Translations under genes and position numbers: made by a program
The notes under the pieces: model-generated
Databases searched by the model: none
Told to the model about the DNA's origin: nothing
The model's input: only the letters and a program-made list of their open reading frames with translations
Assembly (NCBI RefSeq): GCF_003859805.1
Contig: NZ_RQZG01000014.1
Coordinates: forward strand, 40,704-104,703
Direction: 5' to 3'
Origin: Arachnia propionica
Lineage (GTDB): Bacteria; Actinomycetota; Actinomycetes; Propionibacteriales; Propionibacteriaceae
Length of the DNA: 64,000 nt
In this document: in pieces, positions 18,411 through 26,401 of the stretch
How positions within the stretch are numbered: position 1 is the stretch's first letter
Layout of the letters: every line of letters begins with the position of its first letter

Positions 18411-19987
18411 CACTTGAAGGAGACCCGCAGGGTGACGGAACCGTAGTGCTCATCGAGCATTTTGACCGTCATGCCCACTCCGTCGAACTTCCTGAGTGCT
18501 TCGACGTCAGAGCCTGAGCCGAGGTTCGGGAGGGAGGAGACGATGCTGCCGATGTTGACGAAGATGATCGCGTTGGCCTTGTCGGCATCCTTGACGACCT
18601 TCTTGTAGGTCGCGTCGTCAGCGAGTCTGGTCTTCGGCTTGGCCAGGTCCTCGGGTGAGCCGTTCCACGTGGTGAAGACCTTGTCCCCCTCGGTGTGGTG
18701 CTTCAACCCCTCGGGCAGCTGTCGACCGATCCGCTCGAGCACGGACTGGTGGCCGGAGGGATCGTTGGTCTTGACCGCGAGGCCGACGGTGGGGGTGGCA
18801 CCCCGGCCCCCGCTGAGCGCCGCCACGGTGCTCTGCGGCACGTAGAGGCCGAACTGCTGCCCGACCAGGGCCTTCAGATCCTCCTTGGAGGAGATGCCGA
18901 TGCTCTGCAGGTCCGACGAGGAGAGGCCCTGCTGTTCCAGCTGTTCCCAGGCCTGGTCGATGGAGGCGTCATTCGTGCTGCTTCCGACGGCGGCGATGGT
19001 GTCGCCCGGCAGGTTGCCCACCAGCTCGGAGGCGGATTCGAGGTTGTTCTCGATCTTCTGCTCCTGCCAGGCGATGCCCTCGAGCACGACGGTGCTGTCC
19101 TCGATGCGCAGGCCGAAGGCGACGCGCCCCTCCAGCACGGCACCCGGCGTCGCGAGGGTGCTGTTGTTGGTCAGCTCAGCCAACTGCTGCAGGCCCTTGC
19201 CCTCGCCCCAGACGGTGGCGAGGAGGCCGCCCGGAAGCTTGGCCATGTCGGCCTTGAAACCCTCGTTGTTGGCCAGTGGGGCCTTCTTCACCGCGTCGGC
19301 ATCGGGCAGGGAGCGGTCCGTGACCAGCAGCTGGTCGTCAACCGTCCGGTACTCACCACTGGCCTGCCCGTCCTTGAGGAGGTGCTTCTTGGCGAACTCC
19401 TCGGCCTTGGCCGCGTCCTTCTGCTGGAAGGCGACCAGAACCGTCGGTTCGCGCTCCTCGGAGGCGTAGGCGGCGAAGGTGATGGAGTCACCCAGCCACG
19501 GCTCGACATCGCTCCAGGAGATGTCGTCGTTGTCCTTGAACGCGAACTCGACCAGGGCCTTCTTGTAGTTGCCCTCGGTGATGTCCAGGCCGTCGGTGAA
19601 CTCCGGGAACTTCTCGACGAGGTCCTTGACGGCGAGCTGGTCGGGTGCCGCGGGGTTCAGGTCGATGCTGGCCACGATCAACGGGTTGTCCGGCAGCACG
19701 TTGGCGGCCGCGATGGTGGCAGGCTTCTTCAGCAGCATGACGGCTGCGAAGGCGGCACCGGCGATCACGGCCAGGGCGACGACGGCTGCGACGATGATCT
19801 TGGCCCTGGACTTCTTCTGCGGTGCCGTGGCGACCGGTCCCTGGGGGCCGTACCCGGGCTGACCCTGCCACTGGGGCTGACCCTGCCACTGGGGCTGGCC
19901 GGGCCCCTGAGGCGGAGGTCCCTGCCACTGGGGCTGGCCGGGACCCTGCTGGTACTGGGGGCCGGGCGGATTGACGGGGTGGTTCAT
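18410..19987 (-). CDS. DUF3352-type membrane-anchored protein with Pro/Gln-rich N-terminus
   Basis: A 525-residue protein. The ATG at 19987 follows GGAGGTCAAG. Residues 1-60 are a cytoplasmic Pro/Gln/Gly-rich segment with QWQG repeats, one transmembrane helix follows (IIVAAVVALAVIAGAAFAAVMLL, about 64-86), and the remainder is outside. The extracellular part (LPDNPLIVASIDLNPAAPDQLAVKDL, FQQKDAAKAEEFAKKHL) fits the DUF3352 family. Function is unknown. Family members occur beside cell-envelope genes, and here an LCP ligase gene lies next to it on the same strand. Confidence 0.82.
   Translation of the reverse strand: MNHPVNPPGPQYQQGPGQPQWQGPPPQGPGQPQWQGQPQWQGQPGYGPQGPVATAPQKKSRAKIIVAAVVALAVIAGAAFAAVMLLKKPATIAAANVLPDNPLIVASIDLNPAAPDQLAVKDLVEKFPEFTDGLDITEGNYKKALVEFAFKDNDDISWSDVEPWLGDSITFAAYASEEREPTVLVAFQQKDAAKAEEFAKKHLLKDGQASGEYRTVDDQLLVTDRSLPDADAVKKAPLANNEGFKADMAKLPGGLLATVWGEGKGLQQLAELTNNSTLATPGAVLEGRVAFGLRIEDSTVVLEGIAWQEQKIENNLESASELVGNLPGDTIAAVGSSTNDASIDQAWEQLEQQGLSSSDLQSIGISSKEDLKALVGQQFGLYVPQSTVAALSGGRGATPTVGLAVKTNDPSGHQSVLERIGRQLPEGLKHHTEGDKVFTTWNGSPEDLAKPKTRLADDATYKKVVKDADKANAIIFVNIGSIVSSLPNLGSGSDVEALRKFDGVGMTVKMLDEHYGSVTLRVSFK
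19863..19936 (-). repeat. Short tandem repeats encoding QWQG units
   Basis: The 17-mer CCCTGCCACTGGGGCTG occurs at 19863, 19881 and 19920 on the + strand inside the N-terminal codons of the DUF3352 gene. The units encode the repeated QPQWQG segment and are likely to vary in number between strains. Confidence 0.7.
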
Positions 19988-20073
19988 CTTGACCTCCGGT
20001 GTGGGGACAACGTTCCCTCGAGTCTATCGAAGCCCGGGATCACCTTGTCATGGGCATCCGGTCGGACGAGGGG

Positions 20074-21303
20074 CTACTTCGCGTACTTCGCCAACGGGGT
20101 GGAGTCGCCCTTGATGACGGCGGAGAAGACCTCCTGGCTGGCCTCCTTGTCCCACAGCATCACGCTCTGTCCGTCGCGGCGGGCGTTGGCGTCGGCGACG
20201 GGGACGCTGAGGGACAGACCGGCCCCGCTGGCCGCCGACAGGAACACCCGGGCCCCACCGAGGGTCTCACCCGGGCCGGTGTCCTTGCCCCGACCCAGGG
20301 TGTGGCCGGCAGCCATGTTGAGGTTCCAGTAGGTCACCGGGTTCAGCACCGAGAACGGGTGGAGAGCCTTCTTCGCGACCTTGCCGATCACCTCGCGCTG
20401 GCGCGCCATGCGACCGAGGTCCCCGGTCGGGTCGGCCTTGCGCATCCGCACGTAGCCGAGCGCGGTCTTGCCGTCGAGCGTCTGGCACCCGGCCGGGAGG
20501 TCCAGGTGGGAGTCCTCGTCCTGGATGGGCTCCTCAGGGCACACCTCGATACCGCCGACGGCGTCGACGGCCTCCACCACACCGAGGAACCCGATCTCCA
20601 GGTAGCCGTCGATGCGGATGCCGGTGTTCTGCTCGATGGTCTGGACGAGCAACGGCGCCCCGCCCCAGGCGAATGCGGCGTTGAGTTTCGCCTCACCCTT
20701 GCCGGGCACCTTCACCCACGAGTCGCGGGGCAGGGAGATCATGGCGGGCTCACCCTTCTCGGGCAGGTGCAGCAGGATCATCGTGTCGGTGCGACGTCCC
20801 TCGGTGTCCCCGGTGCCCAGTTCGCCGCGCTGCTCGTCGGTGAGTTCGTCCCGGCCGTCGGAGCCCACCAGCAGCACGGTGGTGCCCGGTTGCTCGGCGG
20901 GGCGGTCCCCGGTCGGGGTGGCATCCACCTGGGACACCGAGGTCCACGCGTAGATGGGGACCGCGACCAGGTAGAGCAGCCAGGCCAGCACCAGGGCGCC
21001 GACGATCCGCCGCAACGGCCGCCTGGGGCGACGGCGCGTCGAGCGGGGTGGGGGCGGTGCGGCCGGTGGTCCGGGGCGGTACGGGGGGTGCGTGGGCGGT
21101 GGGGGTGGGGTCGGGCCCGGCTGATGGTACGACGGCTGGGCCTGTGGTGGTGGCGGGGTCGGATACCCTCCCCGGTCAACGCGGTACTGGTTGTCAGCAG
21201 CCAGTCCGGCGACCTCCTCGGGGCGCTGGATGCGGGTGGGCTGGGGATCGGGTTCCCGTCGGTACAGCCAATCCAGGTCTGCGTTTCGTCTGTCCTCAGC
21301 CAT
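20074..21303 (-). CDS. LytR-CpsA-Psr (LCP) family glycopolymer ligase
   Basis: A 409-residue protein. A Pro-rich cytoplasmic tail (about 1-95, with PPPPP runs) and an Arg-rich stretch precede one transmembrane segment (IVGALVLAWLLYLVAVPIYAW). The extracellular LCP domain follows: LLVGSDGRDELTDEQRG, GRRTDTMILLHLP, SLPRDSWVKVPG, KLNAAFAWGG and ALGYVRMRKADPTGDLGRMARQREVI, which include the conserved Arg and Asp residues that bind the lipid pyrophosphate. LCP enzymes attach wall glycopolymers to peptidoglycan. The ATG at 21303 is supported by a leaderless promoter. It diverges from a glycosyltransferase, as with the CpsA region of M. tuberculosis. Confidence 0.93.
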   Translation of the reverse strand: MAEDRRNADLDWLYRREPDPQPTRIQRPEEVAGLAADNQYRVDRGGYPTPPPPQAQPSYHQPGPTPPPPPTHPPYRPGPPAAPPPPRSTRRRPRRPLRRIVGALVLAWLLYLVAVPIYAWTSVSQVDATPTGDRPAEQPGTTVLLVGSDGRDELTDEQRGELGTGDTEGRRTDTMILLHLPEKGEPAMISLPRDSWVKVPGKGEAKLNAAFAWGGAPLLVQTIEQNTGIRIDGYLEIGFLGVVEAVDAVGGIEVCPEEPIQDEDSHLDLPAGCQTLDGKTALGYVRMRKADPTGDLGRMARQREVIGKVAKKALHPFSVLNPVTYWNLNMAAGHTLGRGKDTGPGETLGGARVFLSAASGAGLSLSVPVADANARRDGQSVMLWDKEASQEVFSAVIKGDSTPLAKYAK

Positions 21304-21310
21304 GCCTGCC

Positions 21311-21316
21311 AGCGTA
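21311..21316 (-). promoter_or_regulatory. -10 element of a leaderless promoter (LCP gene)
   Basis: TACGCT on the minus strand lies 7 nt before the ATG at 21303. It is paired with the divergent TAAGTT for the glycosyltransferase, the two -10 boxes being 24 bp apart. Confidence 0.65.
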
Positions 21317-21340
21317 CCCGCACCGGTGATCCGCGCCATG

Positions 21341-21346
21341 TAAGTT
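21341..21346 (+). promoter_or_regulatory. -10 element of a leaderless promoter (glycosyltransferase)
   Basis: TAAGTT lies 6 nt before the GTG at 21353 and has no ribosome-binding site after it. Confidence 0.65.
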
Positions 21347-21352
21347 GGCCGT

Positions 21353-22363
21353 GTGAACCCGCATCCCCCAGTCAGCGTCATCATGCCGGTCCGCAACGAG
21401 GAACGGCACCTGGCCTCAGCCGTCGCCGAGGTGCTCGCCCAGGAGTACCCGGGCCAGCTGGAGGTGGTGCTGGCGGTGGGTCCGTCGACGGACCGCACCC
21501 GGGGGATCGCCGAGGAGCTGGCCGCAGGGGACGCGCGGATCACGGTGGTGGCGAACCCGACGGGATTCACCCCGGCCGGACTGAACGTGGCGCTGCGGGC
21601 GGCCCGGCACGACATCATCGTGCGGGTCGACGGGCACGCCGAGCTGAGCGACGGCTACATCACCACCGCCGTGCGGCTGTTGCGGGAGACCGGGGCCGCC
21701 AATGTCGGCGGTCGGATGGAGGCACACGGCCGGACCCCGTTCGAGCAGGCCGTCGCCGCGGCCTACAACTCACCGCTCGGACTCGGTGGCGGGGGTTTCC
21801 ACCTGGCCGAGACCCCGGCCGGTCCTGCCGAGACGGTCTTCCTCGGGGTGTTCCGGCGTGAAGCCCTGGAACAGGTGGGGGGGTTCGACGAGGCCCTGCA
21901 CCGGGCGCAGGACTGGGAGCTCAACCACCGACTGCGCACGGCCGGACTGCTGGTGTACTACTCGCCCGAGCTCCGGGTGGTCTACCGCCCCCGTTCCGGT
22001 CTGCGGGCACTGGCGACCCAGTTCTTCCGCACCGGGCAGTGGCGGCGTGAGGTGATCCGACGTCACCCGGAGACCGCCTCCGTGCGCTACCTGGCCCCGC
22101 CGGTCGTGGCGGCCAGCTCACTGCTCGGACTCGTCTCAGGAACCCTCGGCATCCTGCTGCGGGCCCCGTTGCTCATCACCGGACTGATCGCTCCCGGCGC
22201 CTACCTGGCCTTCCTCGGCTACGCGACGACCACGATGCCGACCGTCAGCCGGGCGGCGCGACTCCGGCTGCCGGTGGTGCTGGCGACGATGCACTTCGCC
22301 TGGGGGCTCGGGTTCCTGCGTGGCCTCAGGGGAGGTGCAGCAGCTCCCCGCGTTCCTGGCTGA
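21353..22363 (+). CDS. Family 2 glycosyltransferase with C-terminal membrane segments
   Basis: A 336-residue GT2 enzyme. The GT-A fold begins with VSVIMPVRNEERHLASAV and includes the DxD-like IIVRVDGHAELS. The segment DEALHRAQDWELNHRLRTAG carries the catalytic ED-type motif in the form QDWE. Two or three hydrophobic segments occupy the last 90 residues (PPVVAASSLLGLVSGTLGILL and following). It probably transfers a sugar to a lipid-linked envelope glycan. It is divergent from the LCP gene, and its last 38 bp overlap the convergent TIGR03089 gene. Confidence 0.88.
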   Translation: MNPHPPVSVIMPVRNEERHLASAVAEVLAQEYPGQLEVVLAVGPSTDRTRGIAEELAAGDARITVVANPTGFTPAGLNVALRAARHDIIVRVDGHAELSDGYITTAVRLLRETGAANVGGRMEAHGRTPFEQAVAAAYNSPLGLGGGGFHLAETPAGPAETVFLGVFRREALEQVGGFDEALHRAQDWELNHRLRTAGLLVYYSPELRVVYRPRSGLRALATQFFRTGQWRREVIRRHPETASVRYLAPPVVAASSLLGLVSGTLGILLRAPLLITGLIAPGAYLAFLGYATTTMPTVSRAARLRLPVVLATMHFAWGLGFLRGLRGGAAAPRVPG

Positions 22364-23000
22364 GGATCCGTTCCAGGGTGCTGCCGTCACCACCGGTGAC
22401 GGAGACGGTTGTGCCGCCGCCGAGCACCGGGGCGACCAGTAGCTGGGAGATCCCGGCCCAGTCGCCGGGCGGCTGGTGGGCGACCCCCGCCGTGGTGCGG
22501 GCCGCCGTCGCCGCGATCTGCCCGTGGTCGAGGGTGGCCGCAGGTGTCGCCCAGGCCGGGCTGGTGAGGCCGACGGGCTCGGCCAGGTGGAGATCTGGTT
22601 GGGCCAGCACCTCGGCGAAGTCGGTGGTGTCCTCGGGAGGCTCGGCCACGGGAAGGTTGAGTGGGTGCATGGAGCAGATGATGGCGCCCGGGGTGGGGGG
22701 TCGCGAACCCGCCGCCATGACGGTGGGCACCCCGCGATCGGCCGTCACGACGGCGGCACGCTGCCAGATCGCCGCAACCCACACCCACGTCGCCCAGTGA
22801 CCCGGGTGGGTGGTGATGAGGTCCAGCTGCACGTCGTCGCCTTCTCCGACACCCAGGTCGTCGAGGAGGTTCGCGGTCTTGTCCACCCAGTTGCGGAACG
22901 TGACGGCGGAGAGTTCGATGCGGGTCCCCGCGTCCTCGTCGTAGTGGACGAACAGGGGGTGTGCGGCGGGAAGCCAGCTGAGTGCGTCGGAAAACAGCAT
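22326..23000 (-). CDS. TIGR03089 family protein (short acyl-CoA synthetase-like)
   Basis: A 224-residue protein resembling the N-terminal part of AMP-forming acyl-CoA synthetases (LFVHYDEDAGTRIELSAVTFRNWVDKTANLL) but lacking the ATP-binding P-loop and the C-terminal subdomain, so it is unlikely to be a complete ligase. Such TIGR03089 proteins sit near LCP and GDP-mannose genes in actinobacteria, matching the context here. The ATG at 23000 is preceded by a leaderless -10. The 3' end overlaps the convergent glycosyltransferase gene by 38 bp. Confidence 0.85.
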   Translation of the reverse strand: MLFSDALSWLPAAHPLFVHYDEDAGTRIELSAVTFRNWVDKTANLLDDLGVGEGDDVQLDLITTHPGHWATWVWVAAIWQRAAVVTADRGVPTVMAAGSRPPTPGAIICSMHPLNLPVAEPPEDTTDFAEVLAQPDLHLAEPVGLTSPAWATPAATLDHGQIAATAARTTAGVAHQPPGDWAGISQLLVAPVLGGGTTVSVTGGDGSTLERILSQERGELLHLP

Positions 23001-23006
23001 TCCCCG

Positions 23007-23012
23007 AGCTTA
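23007..23012 (-). promoter_or_regulatory. -10 element of a leaderless promoter (TIGR03089 gene)
   Basis: TAAGCT on the minus strand lies 6 nt before the ATG at 23000. Confidence 0.65.
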
Positions 23013-23050
23013 AATGGTTCGGTTCTTGTGAGGGATTCGTTGGGCAACTT

Positions 23051-23067
23051 CGTGGAATCGTTCCACG
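23051..23067. promoter_or_regulatory. Candidate operator of the toxin-antitoxin operon
   Basis: A perfect inverted repeat, CGTGGAA-TCG-TTCCACG, lies 23 bp upstream of a -10-like TAGAGT at 23090-23095, in or just above the -35 region. Its place directly before the antitoxin gene fits autoregulation by the antitoxin, which carries a putative helix-turn-helix. Confidence 0.55.
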
Positions 23068-23089
23068 TCTGCTCATCCGGTCCCGCTGG

Positions 23090-23095
23090 TAGAGT
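23090..23095 (+). promoter_or_regulatory. Candidate -10 of the toxin-antitoxin operon
   Basis: TAGAGT lies 32 bp before the antitoxin ATG at 23128, leaving a short leader with a GTGAGG ribosome-binding site. Confidence 0.5.
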
Positions 23096-23127
23096 TCCGG
23101 TAGGAGCGACGAGGCTGTGAGGTGAAC

Positions 23128-23571
23128 ATGAGCACGAGCCGGGAGGGAGACGCCCAGATCGAGTGGCTACGCAACCGAGCTGTCCAAGTGTTGGGGCGGA
23201 TGGATGAGTATCGGGAAGTCCTGCGTCTGGTCGAGGCCGGGTTGGGTGATGAGGAGATCATGGCCCAGACCGGGGTGGAGCATCGTGATGTGTTGTCAGT
23301 CAGGCAGGACGTGGAGCAGGGTGAGTGTCTCTGGCCGGAGACGCCGTATGAGTTTGGGTTGCGTCGGTTGGTGGGGGAGATCAGCACTGAGGAGATGATG
23401 GAGCGGTTGCGGGCTTGGCCGTATGAGTTCGGGGTGGTCCACGACGACTGGTACGACAGCAAGTCTTGGGATGACGTCGTGAGGTTGGTGATGCTCAAGG
23501 CGATCAGTGAGGATGAGTACGACGAACTCCAACAGATCGCCCGACAGTCGCCGGATTATCCGCATGACTGA
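23128..23571 (+). CDS. Putative antitoxin of a zeta-type toxin-antitoxin pair
   Basis: A 147-residue acidic protein. I prefer the ATG at 23128, preceded by GTGAGG, to the in-frame GTG at 23122. Residues about 30-58 (LRLVEAGLGDEEIMAQTGVEHRDVLSV) look like a helix-turn-helix. The rest is rich in Glu, Trp and Tyr. It does not resemble the small epsilon antitoxin or PezA by eye. The role is inferred from its 8-bp overlap with a zeta toxin gene and the palindrome in its promoter. If correct, it both neutralises the kinase and represses the operon. Confidence 0.6.
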   Translation: MSTSREGDAQIEWLRNRAVQVLGRMDEYREVLRLVEAGLGDEEIMAQTGVEHRDVLSVRQDVEQGECLWPETPYEFGLRRLVGEISTEEMMERLRAWPYEFGVVHDDWYDSKSWDDVVRLVMLKAISEDEYDELQQIARQSPDYPHD

Positions 23572-24598
23572 CCCGACAGCCGCTGTGCTGCGTCGCACTG
23601 AATCGCAGGTACGTGGTTTGGTGCAGCAGCTTGCAGCGGAGCATTCTCCACCGCCAGACCCGGCACAGGGGTCCTTGTGGTTGCGCCTGGGTGAGGCGGT
23701 CACCCAGGCCTACCGGGTTCGTGCGGAGCGGGAGGGGGTGCGTGGGGGGCGGGCGATCATCATGGCCGGGCCACCCGGAGCGGGGAAGAGTCACGGGGTC
23801 GATGCGGTGCGCAACGCTCTCGGACCGGAGGAGTCGAAACGGCTCGGCGTGATGGAGGATGGCTTCATCACCGTCGATGCCGATGACGTGAAACAGATCC
23901 TGCTCGGCAATCCCGTCCCAGGACTGGAGATCGACCCCGACCTGCTGGCGCAGGCCCGGGATCACTGGGACGGGCTGATCGATGAGCACGCCCCCGAGGC
24001 TCTCGCGGACGGGAAACCTCTCCTTCGTGGCGAGCTGGCCACCTTGGTGCATCCTCTGTCCACGGCAACGGCCGGGAAGGTTCGGGAGGACCTTCTCGAG
24101 GATCAGTTCGACGTCAAGATCGAGGGGACCCTGAAGGGGAAGGAGAAAGGTGCTTCCCTGGTCCAGCAGTTGAGGAAACAGCAGTACGAGCAGGTCACCG
24201 TCGTGGCGGTGGACACGCCTCGGCAGATCTGTCTGGAGGGAGCACACCGCAGGTGGGTCGAGCCCCGAGGGCAAGGCGACGTCACCGCCCGGTACACCCC
24301 GCCCGAGGCCGTGAACTCCACCTTCATCGAGGGCAGAGCTTCCAGCCGCTGCATCGACAATGCCCGCGCCACCCATCAGCTGGCCAGTGCCCAGTCCCGT
24401 TTCACACAGGTTGACCTGTTCATCGCACACCGCACCCCCACTGGGACCGTGGTCGAGCACATCGACCGTGACGGCCGGTCCCGCAGCGTCACACTCAACG
24501 CCACGGCCCCACCCACCAGGTCTGCCCCAGTCCGCACCCTGTCCCGGTCCCGGAGTCCCTTCACCCGCACCCCGCACACCACCGACATCGGACGCTGA
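23564..24598 (+). CDS. Zeta-toxin-like kinase
   Basis: A 344-residue protein of the zeta toxin family. Walker A is GPPGAGKS at residues 69-76. VDADDVKQILLG follows, then the typical HPLSTATAGKVREDLLEDQF and IEGTLK segments that mark zeta enzymes. Zeta toxins phosphorylate UDP-N-acetylglucosamine and so block peptidoglycan synthesis in the cytoplasm. This member has a roughly 60-residue N-terminal extension and an Arg/Thr/Pro-rich C-terminal tail. Start at 23564, overlapping the antitoxin gene. Codons here include more A/T-rich choices than the flanking housekeeping genes, in keeping with acquisition. Confidence 0.85.
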   Translation: MTDPTAAVLRRTESQVRGLVQQLAAEHSPPPDPAQGSLWLRLGEAVTQAYRVRAEREGVRGGRAIIMAGPPGAGKSHGVDAVRNALGPEESKRLGVMEDGFITVDADDVKQILLGNPVPGLEIDPDLLAQARDHWDGLIDEHAPEALADGKPLLRGELATLVHPLSTATAGKVREDLLEDQFDVKIEGTLKGKEKGASLVQQLRKQQYEQVTVVAVDTPRQICLEGAHRRWVEPRGQGDVTARYTPPEAVNSTFIEGRASSRCIDNARATHQLASAQSRFTQVDLFIAHRTPTGTVVEHIDRDGRSRSVTLNATAPPTRSAPVRTLSRSRSPFTRTPHTTDIGR

Positions 24599-24683
24599 GA
24601 ACCAGGCCCAGCATCAATCACTTTCTCGGAAAGGTGCCTGTTGCGAGCTGTAGGAACTCTCACAGACATGCCTTGGATCAGCG

Positions 24684-24689
24684 TAGGGT
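24684..24689 (+). promoter_or_regulatory. -10 element of a leaderless promoter (manC)
   Basis: TAGGGT lies 6 nt before the ATG at 24696, without a ribosome-binding site. Confidence 0.65.
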
Positions 24690-24695
24690 GTCGTC

Positions 24696-25775
24696 ATGCG
24701 ATACGCGGTGGTCATGGCAGGGGGATCCGGGACGAGGCTCTGGCCGTTGTCCCGGCAGGGCGCCCCGAAGCAGTTGTTGGAGCTCTTCGACGGCAGGAGT
24801 CTGCTCAGGCTGGCCTATGAACGGATCCGGGGGCTGCTGCCCGACGAGTGCATCCTGATCTGCACCTCGCGTGACTACATCGACGTGGTGGCGCAGCAGA
24901 TTCCTGAGCTGCCGCGGGAAAACCTGCTGGGGGAACCGGTGGGGCGGGACTCCCTCAACGCCGTCGCCTGGTCCGCGGCGGTGCTGGCGAGACGTGACCC
25001 GGAGGCGGTGGTGGCGATGCTCAGCGCGGATCACGTCATCGAACCGGTGTCCCAGTTCCGGGCCACCCTGGAGCGTGCCTTCGAGGTGGCCGAGGCCAGG
25101 CCGCGTGGGCTGGTGACGATGGGCGTGGTGCCGACCGAGCCGAACACCGGGTTCGGGTACCTGCACCGGGGCGCGGAGCTGGAGGGGTTTCCGGGTGCCT
25201 TCCGGGTGCTGGAGTTCCGGGAGAAACCGGGTCTGGCGCAGGCCGAGGAGTACGTCGCCTCCGGGCAGTTCTGGTGGAATGCGGGCATGTTCGTGTGGCG
25301 GGCCGGGCTGCTGCTCGAGCTGCTCGACGTCCTGCTGCCCGAGACGGCTGACGCGGTGCGGCGGATCGCGAGGGAGCCGGAGAGCCTGGCGGAGATCTTC
25401 CCGACGCTCACCAAGATCTCCGTGGACTACGCGGTGATGCAGCCCGCATCCACCGACGAGGTGGATGCCGAGGTCCTGGCGGTGCCGCTGGAGATCGAGT
25501 GGTCCGATGTGGGGAGCCACCAGAGTCTGGCGAGCCAGTTCGCGCTCGACGAGCACGGCAACCGCCGCGACGGCGTCACCGTCACCCTCGACACGCAGGG
25601 CTCGGTCCTGGTCAACACGACAGGCGGGGAGCACGTGGTGGCGGCGCTGGGGCTGCGTGAGATGCTGGTGGTCCACACCGCGTCGGCGACCCTGGTGAGT
25701 CCGCTCAGTGAGGCCAGCCGGGTGAAGGAACTGGTCGAGCTGGTCCGTGAACAGTGCGGGGCTGAATTCGCCTGA
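24696..25775 (+). CDS. manC: Mannose-1-phosphate guanylyltransferase
   Basis: A 359-residue GDP-mannose pyrophosphorylase (EC 2.7.7.13). The N-terminal nucleotide-binding motif is VVMAGGSGTRLWPLSRQGAPKQ. Further hallmarks are LSADHVI, TEPNTGFGYLHRG, FREKP and FWWNAGMFVWRA. It makes GDP-mannose from mannose-1-phosphate and GTP, which would come from ManB encoded at 38650. GDP-mannose feeds mannolipids, wall glycans and protein glycosylation. The position near LCP, TIGR03089 and whiB matches M. tuberculosis order. Confidence 0.95.
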   Translation: MRYAVVMAGGSGTRLWPLSRQGAPKQLLELFDGRSLLRLAYERIRGLLPDECILICTSRDYIDVVAQQIPELPRENLLGEPVGRDSLNAVAWSAAVLARRDPEAVVAMLSADHVIEPVSQFRATLERAFEVAEARPRGLVTMGVVPTEPNTGFGYLHRGAELEGFPGAFRVLEFREKPGLAQAEEYVASGQFWWNAGMFVWRAGLLLELLDVLLPETADAVRRIAREPESLAEIFPTLTKISVDYAVMQPASTDEVDAEVLAVPLEIEWSDVGSHQSLASQFALDEHGNRRDGVTVTLDTQGSVLVNTTGGEHVVAALGLREMLVVHTASATLVSPLSEASRVKELVELVREQCGAEFA

Positions 25776-25838
25776 ACGAATCCTGTGGGCCGCCCTTGAC
25801 GGCAGAGCGGTGGTTCGACCAGCGGGACAGCACGCAGC

Positions 25839-26282
25839 TCAGTCCCACCAGCAGAGGACAACACGTCCGTCCTGCCGGTCGAGGGGCTCGAACCCACTGA
25901 GACGTTCGGGATCGAGGTCGAGGACGTCGTCGGGGGCCATCGCCTCGGGGAACCAGGCACACACCTCGTCGGCTGTCGCGTCGGTCACCACGAGAACCTC
26001 CTCGGCGAAGGGCCACCCCGGGTCGTCGACCATGGCGACGGCGACACGTACGTCGTCGACATCGTCTCGTGACCTGATGGTCTCGAGCACATCACGGACC
26101 TGCTGCGGTGTGGGGGAGTCCGGGACCCCGTCGGTGAGGATCGTGACGTTGCACAGGATGCTCCCGACCACGTCGTTGCCGTCGAAGAACTCCTCCAGGG
26201 TGAGCAGGGGGCGGGGACGGCAGAGACCGTCGTCCAGGAAGGGGGCGATCCGCGCGGTGACTCGTTCCAACGGTGTGGTCAT
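25839..26282 (-). CDS. Hypothetical acidic protein
   Basis: A 147-residue acidic protein with no signal peptide or membrane segment. I do not recognise a family. LTLEEFFDGNDVVGSILCN and the terminal RVVLCWWD are the most distinctive stretches. The pattern (short, acidic, Trp/Asp-rich end) is like many immunity-type or SMI1-like proteins, but this is only an impression. The start at 26282 is supported by a leaderless promoter. It is convergent with manC. Confidence 0.6.
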   Translation of the reverse strand: MTTPLERVTARIAPFLDDGLCRPRPLLTLEEFFDGNDVVGSILCNVTILTDGVPDSPTPQQVRDVLETIRSRDDVDDVRVAVAMVDDPGWPFAEEVLVVTDATADEVCAWFPEAMAPDDVLDLDPERLSGFEPLDRQDGRVVLCWWD

Positions 26283-26288
26283 GTGCCC

Positions 26289-26294
26289 AACCTA
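26289..26294 (-). promoter_or_regulatory. -10 element of a leaderless promoter (gene 25839-26282)
   Basis: TAGGTT on the minus strand lies 6 nt before the ATG at 26282. Confidence 0.65.
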
Positions 26295-26401
26295 CTTCGT
26301 GGCCCCGAGCTCCCGTGCCGCCCTCGGACCAAGGCGGTGCCCCGTCATGGACGTCCCGGTGCTCCGTGTCGACGACCTGACCCTGACCGCGAGGACGTCC
26401 T

